Of a stretch of 64,000 nt of DNA, positions 11,578 through 20,995 are shown piece after piece. Below the pieces are notes generated by a model. The model ran no database searches. It had not been told where the DNA came from and saw nothing but the letters and a program-made list of their open reading frames with translations. The translations under genes were made by a program, and so were the position numbers. Each line of letters begins with the position of its first letter. Positions within the stretch are counted from its first letter, which is position 1. Source of the stretch: Ligula intestinalis (lineage: Eukaryota > Platyhelminthes > Cestoda > Diphyllobothriidea > Diphyllobothriidae); contig JAYGXS010000007.1 of NCBI GenBank assembly GCA_036362985.1, positions 15,928,009 to 15,992,008 of the forward strand, written 5' to 3'.

Positions 11578-12440
11578 TAAGTCATGCAAGCATGTCAGCT
11601 TTTGAATTAGCTTATGAATGTTATCCTCTAGCAAACTTAATTGATATATAAGTTTAAGATTTTTGAAGCCAACCATATAAATTAAAATATGAATGCTGCC
11701 GGCAAAGAAAACGGCGTGTGGAAGGACCATTGCTGGTTCATTAGCTGCTGCATATTGTTTGTTGAAAATGCTTTAACTATTGCAATACGGGCATGCCAAG
11801 ATAGTTAATTAAAAAGAGAACATATTCTTCGGCACAATGGAAACCTTAATGTGTTAATATTCGAGAGTGATTCCCCAGTAGGTCGTCAGACTACGCAGAC
11901 ATCAGTTTAGATTAACGCATGCAACAGGAAAAACAATACGATCTCAGTTGTCTACCACCACTATGTTAACTGTCAGAAGTTAGTCTGTAGAGTTGGAGCC
12001 GTTAAGAAATTCGAGAAACAAGCGATAGCTGGTTTAAGTATGCGAGCGTATTTTCCGTTATCTAGTGTTTTAGTTTCAACCTTCCAAATGTATTCTGGTC
12101 TATTGTTCCCTATTATTGAACGGCGTATTAATTTAAGCCCCGAGGTCATTGGTCAAGTCACGTAAGATTGAAAAAGGGAAATATAAGAAAATACTTTTGA
12201 ACTCCCAATTGGTACACAACAGCTAATAAGTGCATTGGTACTGTAGCACACTTTAAGAGAGATCGTTTATATAACTGCAGACAAAAAGCGAGCAGACACT
12301 GGTTCGTTCGGAAAAGTAAAAATACGTGACAATTTACTTGTTTCAAGTACCGTAATCACACGTGTAAGCATGAATCTTGCTCTTCGAGTTATTGGGGACG
12401 CCAATTGACACGAGTCAGTAGGTGGAACTGAGTAAAAAGT
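11578..12440 (-). repeat. Inverted repeat R1, right arm
   Basis: This is the reverse-complement partner of 4,545-5,590. It includes the LINE tail (about 12,150-12,310, reading as CCAATTGGGAGTTCAAA on the minus strand) and the decayed SINE piece near 11,700-11,740 (GCCGGCAAAG). It lacks the 190-bp insertion found in the left arm. Confidence 0.85.
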
Positions 12441-12634
12441 GCAGACAATCCGTTTACTGCCAACGCTTTGTCGGATCCACTTCATCATATCATCTTAGTC
12501 ACTATGTGACGGTCTGGCGGGTTTGCGTTGTGAACTCTTGGCCAAAGCGGAATATAATTGTTCCTCTTCTAGATCGGCGAAACACGTACATTCATTAAAT
12601 TCCCGATCTTAACCGACAAAGCAAGGAACTCGTG

Positions 12635-12790
12635 TACTAGAGGTAAAGTATTGAACTCAATGACCAAAGGTTCCAGGTTCAAATCTCGGGGGTTCCAACC
12701 CTCGAGATTGTGTATGACTGTCTGATGACGGCGAATGAGCCAGAAATGGCCATTCCGGTCTCTATTTGCTTTGTTGGATCCACTTTATCA
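12635..12790 (+). repeat. tRNA-headed SINE with hammerhead motif
   Basis: The head carries a pol III B-box-like GGTTCAAATCT near 12,676. Then comes GTATGACTG, the hammerhead core and the degraded family tail (consensus CTTTGTCTTTGCCGGCAAT). Six other copies or fragments share the same order: B box, about 40 bases, TATGACTGG, CTGATGA, AAGCCAGAAATGGCCATT, tail. This is the best-preserved ribozyme part on the plus strand. Confidence 0.75.
12716..12760 (+). ncRNA. Hammerhead ribozyme-like motif in SINE (best copy)
   Basis: Stem I 5' GACTG (12,716-12,720) pairs with CGGTC at the 3' side (12,756-12,760; one wobble). The invariant CTGATGA box is at 12,722-12,728. Stem II can form GGC/GCC. GAAA is at 12,743-12,746 and is followed by a palindromic stem III (AATGGCCATT) and the U-U cleavage context. 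All hammerhead invariant positions are present. The 10.1/11.1 pair is a mismatch. The self-cleaving fold is inferred from known type I hammerheads. Confidence 0.65.
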
Positions 12791-14780
12791 GTAAACAGAC
12801 ATCTAGAACTTCGTGCGGCCTACATTGTCCTGCGGTATTACGTGCATAAACACCAGGGCGAGGTCACACTGGGCTTAGGAAATGTGAGGAATGATGGTCC
12901 TCTGAAGAATCCATCTGAAGAGCGAGCAGACCTATCAGCGCTCTTTACCGACGTGACGAAGCGAAAGAGCGACGTCTATTAAGCTATAAAAACCTCCATA
13001 CGAGGGCCGAGACAACAAACGATAGAAAAATATATCAGCCCAGGACCAACAAATACGGGCAGACATTAAAAGTACTTATCGCTATTGGTAGTAGACGTTT
13101 TGATAACAGAACAGCTTAATTATCTTAAACGTCAGCAATAATCTAAATCTGTTACGGTGAGTCACGTCAAAGACTCAGATTTTCACCCTGGGACTCTCGC
13201 ACTTGCGAATCCGAGGAGTACCTATTTTCGTGCCCATGACCTCAGACTTGCTTTAGTGACAGTTCTGGGCTGATAATCTGAGAACTCGAAGTTGGGTTAA
13301 GGTAATTTGAGTAGTGGACCTTATAGACCCCAAGCCCCAGCATTCCTTCCTACGGGATCGGTGTCAATATGGATTTTTGGGTGGGGAAATAGGATAGGCA
13401 GTGAAGGAATAAGATGTAAAAACCATGAAAACTGATTCCGTATCACGAATTGGTAGAAGTCTTCTAGGCTAATGGCGGATAATGAATCATTCAGTTTTGC
13501 CGCAATACTTTTTATCAATTGTCAGCCCTGTGATTCTCATATATAAATACAAAGCCTTGTAGGAAATATTGGAGGCAGTGCATGATAGATCAGTTATCGA
13601 AGTACTATTATTAAATATAATAACTTAAGTTACAATAAAACGCAGGGCATTCATACTTTCGAAGTCCCATAAGTGTAATCGGCAAATACCTTTAAGTGAA
13701 TCAGAAGCGCGTCTATGTTTAAGGTTCAATAACATCAGTCGTAAAACCAAATGAACAATACTTTTCCGATATTATCACATTTCGCTGCCACCAGTGCACT
13801 TCGCATAAGCGGAATTTAGGTTGCTTATGGATAAATTCTAAGCCATCACAATGGCACTTGCGAGGAAATTAATTGTGACCGTGTAAGGCTACAAGGTCGA
13901 CCCAAAGACAAGAAAGCTGCCTACACTGGAAACACAGACCTGAACTAAGAACTCAGTGAGCTCCTGATCTCCGAAAATACCATAAACTAGACTAAAACTA
14001 AAACCATTGCTTTTTGTGATAAGGTATTTTCGCAGCATTGTCGTAAAAATGCTAAGTATTCACCTCAATCTAATAATACAAAATGGCATTGTCCAAATAG
14101 CCCTTAAGATCTGAAGGATGCGCCATACTTCTCATTGACATATTTTTAGTTTTCATTTGATTCATGGTGAAAATGTAGTTGAAGTTTATGAACATCAATC
14201 GCAGCAAGTGTGAAATTGATCTGTCTGAAAATGCGGTTTTGTAGGCAGAAAAAAAATAATGCCATTGGTGTCAACAAATACAAACCAGAAGAGATGCTTA
14301 TTCCATGAACTTGCAGTAATTTCCTCAGAAATTAAAAGGAACAGGATAGAAAAGAAATTTTTTGCCACAAAATAGTGTGAAACGCTGACGGACCCAATGA
14401 TGAACCAGGCCTCTTGCCGCTGTGTCATGCAGCGACTTAAATTGACGAAACCAGCGTGTGTTGTCTGTTGGTTAACACCCATGCTGTCAGTATAATGCAT
14501 CATTAGTTAGGAGCCACAGTACTGGAACGTCGAATACAGAGGTTCCTATATTCAGCCTGACGTCATCTTTGAAATGCACGGATGGAAGCCATCCAGACGT
14601 TAGCGCAAGGGCAGAAATTAGCTATGATGTTGCCTTCCTGGACGACCATATTTCTTCTTAGTGGCTTGAACCAACCGATAATAATTCGAACAATGGTCTG
14701 AGCGAGGCTAACACAGCCGCAGTCAAACGCAGTTCAAATTCTACCGAGACAAAATTTGCCAAAAGTATGTCACATAAATT
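12791..14780. other. No supported gene
   Basis: Nearly 2 kb of AT-rich sequence. The open frame at 14,195-14,503 (minus) has no recognisable domain. I see no repeat shared with other parts of the window. Confidence 0.4.
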
Positions 14781-14784
14781 CCTC

Positions 14785-16440
14785 TACACTAACACACAGA
14801 CTCTGTTGTTCAAGTTAGATGAACTGAAAGTGCAGATAAATGACCTTTCTCCCGACATTATCTCTCTGACAGAAACCTAGCTGTCTGAAAACGTGGATGA
14901 CCGCGAAGTGGCACTACCTGGCTTTAATCTGTTCCGGAGAGATAGAAGAGGGCACCAAGGAGGAGGAATTATAACTAACGCCAAACATGGACTGCTAGTC
15001 TCGGAAAAAACAGATTGGTTTCATTGCAGTACCGAGGCCATGTGCCTTACTATAAAGGTACCGGAATCATCCAGCCTGGAAGTTCTGACCGTGTACCGTC
15101 CGCCTAGACATGATCACGAGGCTGACACTGGTCTACTAGAAGACTTAGCAAAATCATGGAAAAAATTATCAAGCAACAACTTATGCAGTTCCTGGAACAA
15201 AACCATCTGCTATCGGATGCTCAGCATGGCTTTCGTAGAGGTAGGTCCTGCGTAACAAACTTGCTCTACTGTTTAGAACGGTTGACTGAGGCAGTCGATA
15301 GTGGAAACGCAGTGCACGCTGTCTATATTGACTTCAAAAAGGCTTTCGGTAGCGTGCCGCACCTCCGCCTCCTTTATAAACTCAGCCGCTTAGTAGTAAG
15401 GGGTAGGCTCCTTGCGTGGATAAAAAGCTTCTTAATCGGTCGCTCGCAAACTGTCCACATCAGCGACAAACAGTCAGCCAAGGTTGAGGTTGAGAGTGGT
15501 GTTCCCCAAGGCTCCGTTCTCAGCCCTGTCTTGTTTGTTATCTACATCAACGACTGTGTCTGCGAACTGGATTGCGGTATCGCCATGTTTGCCGATGATA
15601 TAAAACTTTGGAGCGTAATTCGAACTGCGGCTGACGAAGTGCACTTACAGCAAAATTTAAAAAGACTTCAAAAATGGTCGGTGGACTGGCCCTTACCGTT
15701 CAATGAGAGCAAGTGCACCACTATTCAAATCGGCAAATCCGGTTCTTCAAACGGTGCGGCTTACCGACTGAATGACATACCATTGAAGGAAGTGAATGCC
15801 CAGAAAGACTTGGGAGTCTGGATCACGCCCTCGCTTAGACCCTCCCTGCATTGCACAGAGGTAGCCAAGTCCGCGATGTCGATCCTATACCTCGTCAGAC
15901 GAGCTTCTTCTACCTTCAATGAAGAGTGCTTCACAAAAGTCTTCGGAACCTTTGTATGACCACACCTAGAATCCACTATCCAAGCTTGGAGACCCTGGGC
16001 CAGGAAAAACATCAACATCCTGGAAAAGGTACAACGGCGCGCAACCAAACTTGTTATGGGGCAGGGCTCTCAGCCTTATGAAACACGGCTGTCGAATGTC
16101 AACCTCTTTCCATTGCGCAACAGGCAGCTTTTGGGGGACCTGATACTAGCATCCCGCGTATAATGTCTTCAAGACTGCTGTCCTGCATCAGGGGATGTTT
16201 TTGAATTAGCAACGACCACGAATCTGAGGGGTCATCCGCTCAAATTAAAGGTGACAGGGGCCAGGCTGGACGCTCAGAAACACTTCTTCTCAAAAAGGGT
16301 GGTCGGAGCGTGGAATGTGCTTCCTCAGGACGTCGTTTTGTCGGAATCGCTAGAGGGTTTTAGGCAAAAACTGGACCGATATAGCAGTGCACGATGGATC
16401 GTAACTGAAAATTTACAATAATGATAATAATTTCAATTTT
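14785..16440 (+). pseudogene. LINE A: CR1/jockey-like element with internal deletion
   Basis: The copy opens in the APE-type endonuclease (INDLSPDIISLTET near 14,850, then VALPGFNLFRRDRRGHQGGG near 14,910-14,970). A TAG replaces the usual Trp after SLTET. At about 15,150 the endonuclease frame runs straight into RT: DLA is followed in another frame by KIMEKIIKQQLMQFLEQ. RT motifs are clear: [42 protein letters not shown] and MFADDIKLW (catalytic FADD, about 15,585-15,610). The C-terminal block ([12 protein letters not shown], then RGHPLKLKVTGARLD, FFSKRVVGAWN) runs to about 16,430 with a TGA at 15,957 and a TAA in RV*CLQ. Compared with LINE B about 1.7 kb between the endonuclease and RT is missing. 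No active protein is possible. Confidence 0.9.
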
Positions 16441-17005
16441 TCAGTATTATTAGTTTTAATATACATTCATGTTTGCTATTTATAACGCCCTCCCATGCAT
16501 AGCCTCATGCGAAGGTCTCCACGGTCTACCCTACTTGGCTATCTGCGTACCGTGATTACCCCGCTAGCGATCTTATCAGCCAGACCTGACGGCCTAAACA
16601 TTCACCCTTGGTTCGACTCAAAGCGGACTGTTGACGATCTGGACGGATGCCTCTGTTTTTCCAGTTCCGTTGGTGGACTCTGCAATCGGCAAGGAAGAAT
16701 CAGGACGCGGCTTCCACACGGTGATGATCCTGGGAAACTTTGAAATGCCCCCCCCCCGGCTGGAACCCCTATTTTTCTCCTAACTCCCACGCATTACCCC
16801 CACAAGAGCGACAGTTTTTCTCCTAAAAATCCCTGAGGATTTTTTTCACTGCCTACTCCTATTTTCATCCTATGACACAGGACAACTGGCCTCGCCAACA
16901 GTCTGAGCAACGAATTTTTTGCTACCACTGCACATATGTACAAATAGGGCACTCAAAGGAATTTTTCCTACATATCCCTCAATATACTGATACTGATACT
17001 GATTA
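16441..17005 (+). repeat. LINE A 3' untranslated region with (ACTGAT)n tail
   Basis: A non-coding tail with a C9-type run near 16,748 and the shared block GCGACAGTTTTTCTCCTAAA. It ends at ATACTGATACTGATACTGAT (about 16,985-17,005), a short tandem repeat instead of poly(A), as is usual for CR1/L2-type LINEs. LINE B starts immediately after it. Confidence 0.7.
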
Positions 17006-17011
17006 GCTACT

Positions 17012-19380
17012 CGGCTCGATGTCTTGATTATGGGAGACTTCAATGCCCCACTTATCGATTAGGGTTCAACGTACGCACGAGGCCCAGAGCAAGCATTCCA
17101 CTGGCCTTTACTAGCTCTGACACTCAATGCATCTCTCAGTCAAAACGTTGAATTTCCCACCAGGGTGCGTGAGGGGCAGCAATCAAACTGCCTAGACCTG
17201 ATATTTACGAAATCGCTGGACAGCATCGAAGAGGTGCAATCTCTACCTCCTCTAGGTAAAAGTGATCACATCGTACTTAATTGGGACTATTCTATATTTT
17301 CGGTACCCGAACAACCCACCAAGGTTAGAAGGAATATATAATGTGGTGACTTTGATTTAATGAAGGCCGAAATAAACAACATTAATTGGGAATTTGTTTT
17401 TTTCGGCAATAAAGCTGACGATTGGGAATGGTTCAGTGAGTTAGTGCATACTTTCCTGAGAAACCACTGTCCGATTACACGGAAGAAGCTAAACAACAAA
17501 CCTCAGTGGCTGACTCAAGCGCTGAAGAAAGAAATAAATAAAAAGGGAAGATTGTTTAGAAATTATAGAGCAGACAGAAATCCGGTATCCCTAAATGAAT
17601 ACAAAACGCAGAGGAACCTCGTAAAGCGACTTATCTTCAAAGCGCGCAAAGACTTTGAAAAAGATTTACTAAACCGGGCAGTTACAAATCTGAAGCTATT
17701 TTATGGCTTCTTAAGAAAGACCACACGAAACCGGGACCCAGTTCCCCTTCTGAAGGCAAGCGATGGAACAGAAATGAATGAGGATGGAGCAAAAGCTGAG
17801 CATCTTTCACAATTTTTCAAATCAAACTTTACGACTGGAATCGGATTCATCCCTCCAAACTATGGCTTAGACGACGGTCCAAAGATTGAAAATATGGCCT
17901 TCGCCAAAGCAACCGTTCTTCAGGAGTTGTTGGCACTAAACGACTTGAAATCATCCGGTCCCGATGACATCCCGCCTAAATTATTGAAAGAACTTGCTGA
18001 GGAGCTAGTCAAACCGCTTTCTATGCTTTTCAGTACCTCGTTTATTGCAGGTTGTTTACCTGCCGATTGGAAATCCGCACGGATCACACCGTTGTATAAA
18101 GGCGGCAGAAAGGTTTCTGCAAACAGTTATAGACTAATCAGCCTCACTTCGATCTGTTGCAAGATTATGGAAAAAGTAATAAAGCGAAAGCTGATGCGTT
18201 TCTTAGAGCAGCATGACCTTCTATCGGATGCGCAACATGGGTTCCACAGAGACAGTTCCTGCGTGACGAACTTGCTCTATTGTTTGGCACGCTTGACTCG
18301 GGCAGTTGATGGAGGAAATCCGCTTCATGTAATCTACATCGACTTCAAGATGGCTTTTGATAGCGTCCCACATCAACGACTTCTACACAAACTCAGCCAA
18401 ATAGGTGTTCCAGGAAATCTGCTGAAGTGGATTCAAAGCTTCTGACTTTGCCGCTACCAAACTGTTCATATTGGTGACCAGCAGTCGGCAGACGTTGCAG
18501 TCGAGAGCGGTATCCCCCAAGGCTCTCTCCTTGACCCTATACTGTTCATTATATACGTCAATGACTCCGTCCGTGAACTGGACTGCGATGTGGCTATGTT
18601 TGCCGATGACATTAAGATTTGGAACGTCATCAGAAATTCAGCTGACGAAGAACGTTTGCAGATAAACCTAAACCGTCCTCAAACTTGGTCTCAAGACTGA
18701 CTTTTGCCGTTTTACGAGAACAAATGCAGTATCCTACGAGTTGGCCGACCCAGCTTTCAAATCCCCATGGTTTACAGCCTAAATGGCATCCAACTGCAAG
18801 AAGTGTACGCACAGAGAGATTAGGGAGTATGGATCTCTATGTCTCTCAAGCCCTCGCTGCACTGCGCAAAAGTAGCCAAGTCTGCGATGTCCGTCCTGTA
18901 TTTTGTCAAAGGGGCTTTCTGTGCCTTTGATAAAGACTACTTCTCTAAGGTCTTTGGAGCATTTGTGCGGCCGAAGTTGGAGTTCTCAATCCAAGCATGG
19001 AAACCGCGGACCAAGAAAGACCTAAATTCCCTCGAGAAGGTCCAAAGGCGCGCGACCAAACTGGTTACCGGTCAGAGCTGTTTACCCTACGAAAGACGTT
19101 TAGCTAATCTTGATCTATTTCCATTAAGTTACAGACAACTACGTGGCGATCTGATAGAAGCATTTCGTATGATGCGCGGACAGGACTGTTGTCTTCTACC
19201 TGGCGACTTATTCAAGTTAGCAACAACGACGAACTTACGAGGGCATCTCTTCAAACTACGCATAACAGGGGCCAGACTAGACACACGCAAGTTCTTCTTT
19301 GGTAATAGAGTAGTTGAAGCTTGGAATGCTCTCCCCATCTGTGGATGCATTTAAGAGAAATTTAGATTTGTATACCCGAA
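17012..19380 (+). pseudogene. LINE B: near full-length endonuclease C-part plus RT (CR1/jockey-like)
   Basis: One reading frame runs from 17,012 to 19,354. It begins inside the APE endonuclease (LIMGDFNAPLID, then LDLIFTKSLDSIEEV and GKSDHIVLNW), passes a connector and enters RT: DDIPPKLLKELAEELVKPL, WKSARITPLYKGG, LISLTSICCKIMEKVIKRKL, YIDFKMAFDSVPH, SGIPQGSLLDPILF and the catalytic MFADDIKIW near 18,600. The C-terminal block ([35 protein letters not shown]) follows. In-frame stops lie at 17,060 (TAG), 17,339 (TAA), 18,443 (TGA), 18,698 (TGA) and 18,821 (TAG). The only frameshift I see is near 19,335, just before SVDAFKRNLDLY. The N-terminal half of the endonuclease and ORF1 are absent (5' truncation). 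This is the most complete LINE in the window and useful as the reference for copies A, C and D. Confidence 0.92.
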
Positions 19381-19945
19381 ATGCCCACTGAAATTAGACC
19401 TAGTGAAACTGAATATATGTATATAAACATACTACTCACTGATTTTCAGTAGCATTTTAGTTTAGAATAACAAGAATTGTAATTAGTAGGCAGACTCGTT
19501 AAAGAAACGAGAGTGCACGATGGGCGCATCGCCGACACTCGATGAGGTCCGCATGACCTCCGCAAACTTCTTTTCGTGGGACCCTTGGTATCATGGCGAA
19601 AACCGCGATGGACTCCCCCTGAAATGCTTCAAACACTCTAAGCACAGGCCATCCGCTTCGAATATACTCTGCACCCCCCCCCCACCCTCTACCCCCACCC
19701 CCCGGGCGACAGTTTTTCTCCTTAAATCTCTCAAATGGCATTCAAACCCCTAGACTTCTGAACAATGCCTAAGGAGTTTTTTCACTGTCGGCCCTCCCTT
19801 ACCCAAATTCAAATTACTGGAAACGCCACTGTTCTGAAATGTTCTGCAGATCAAATGCATTGAAAAAACTGTTCTGTACCAATAGGGAGTTCATAGGTAT
19901 TTACCCATATTTCTCTCAATAAAACCTGACTTGACCTGATCTACT
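19381..19945 (+). repeat. LINE B 3' untranslated region and tail
   Basis: It contains C-rich runs near 19,674 and 19,695, the shared block GCGACAGTTTTTCTCCTTAA, and the tail CCAATAGGGAGTTCATAGG. It ends at CCTGACTTGACCTGAT near 19,945. No poly(A) is present. Confidence 0.7.
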
Positions 19946-20384
19946 GGATGTACTATTCAGCCAGCTAGCACCATGTTAACTGAAGAAATTTAAATTACGT
20001 GACCGATTGCCTCGCTACGAATTTGGAAGTAGTGTTAGTTATCTTACCCTCAGGTTAAAGATAAAAGCTTGCAGTCTCGAAACGAAATCAAAAATTATAA
20101 CGGCGATTCATAGGATGCAAGTCAATCCGTATTGCACTGGTCGATTTCTTCTCCGTTCTGAGTCATAGATCAGTGCACGTTCGGTTGACAGGATGCACTT
20201 GCTTCACCTCCGAACCTTACTGGCTGCTTTGCTCACTAGATAGCATAACCGGCAAAAACAAGGCGACATGCATGGCAATTTCCAGCTTATTAGCCGTTGT
20301 CAGCCCGTCATGCCCGACTTCTTCAGTGATCAGTGGTCACCCATCAACAAGTGTGAGTCTCTTCTGTTCTAAGGCGGCATGACA
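19946..20384. other. Nothing recognised
   Basis: Spacer between LINE B and the SINE. I see no supported gene or repeat. Confidence 0.35.
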
Positions 20385-20545
20385 ACGAGCTCGTGGCTCA
20401 ATGGTTAGCACTTAATACTTCTGATCAAAAACGTCGCTAGTTCGAGTTTCGGGTAGTGAATCACTTGGGGGTTGGATATGACTGCCTGAGCACGGCTAAT
20501 AAGCCCGAAATGGTTTCAGTTTCTCCTGCTTTTGCCGGCAATACT
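20385..20545 (+). repeat. tRNA-headed SINE copy (hammerhead box decayed)
   Basis: This copy best shows the tRNA-like head: A-box-like GTGGCTCAATGGTTAGCAC near 20,392 and B-box-like TAGTTCGAGTTTC near 20,441. The body reads TATGACTGCCTGAGCACGG, so the invariant CTGATGA has become CTGAGCA and the ribozyme is dead. The tail TTTTGCCGGCAATA matches the family. Confidence 0.75.
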
Positions 20546-20783
20546 ATTTGCTAAAACTGCTGGCCTCTGTGCGGTTGCTGTCGGGGCTCGATAATGTGAT
20601 CCAAGGCAGAGCAGGACAAGTGAGTTCTATTAGCGATTGGTGAATGTTAATCAACGAGTGCTTTTTCTGCTGTCGGGTGTGCCCCTGATACTACATTGGC
20701 TTCGGTTGACCTCATTTTAAAATGAAAGAGCTGGTACTTTGGCATTCCCCGACACTGAGCTCTGTTTTCTGGAAAGTATCATG

Positions 20784-20789
20784 TTTATT
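20784..20789 (-). terminator. Poly(A) signal of the serine protease gene
   Basis: The minus strand reads AATAAA 24 bases after the stop codon at 20,813. The position is as expected for a eukaryotic 3' end. Confidence 0.6.
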
Positions 20790-20812
20790 TAAATCATCTT
20801 GAAACGGCCACA

Positions 20813-20995
20813 TCACAGGCCCAGGTATAACGCAGTTGCTTGGATCCATGCGTAAACGGCTTCGAATTTGCTGATAACTGCACAGTCTTCCCTGGGATTT
20901 CTTGCGGCGCCCTCTATTAATCCATACCAGAACCATCGGCCTTCATCTTCTGAAAGGCAGAATAGACCGCCACCGCTGTCTCCTTCGCCTGGTAT
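20813..20995 (-). CDS. Serine protease exon 4 (catalytic Ser, C-terminus)
   Basis: The acceptor TTTTAG precedes ATACCAGGC in phase 0. The exon encodes 60 residues with GEGDSGGGLFC at the start and a C-terminal helix FEAVYAWIQ, then TGA. Confidence 0.85.
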   Translation of the reverse strand: MPGEGDSGGGLFCLSEDEGRWFWYGLIEGAARNPREDCAVISKFEAVYAWIQATALYLGL

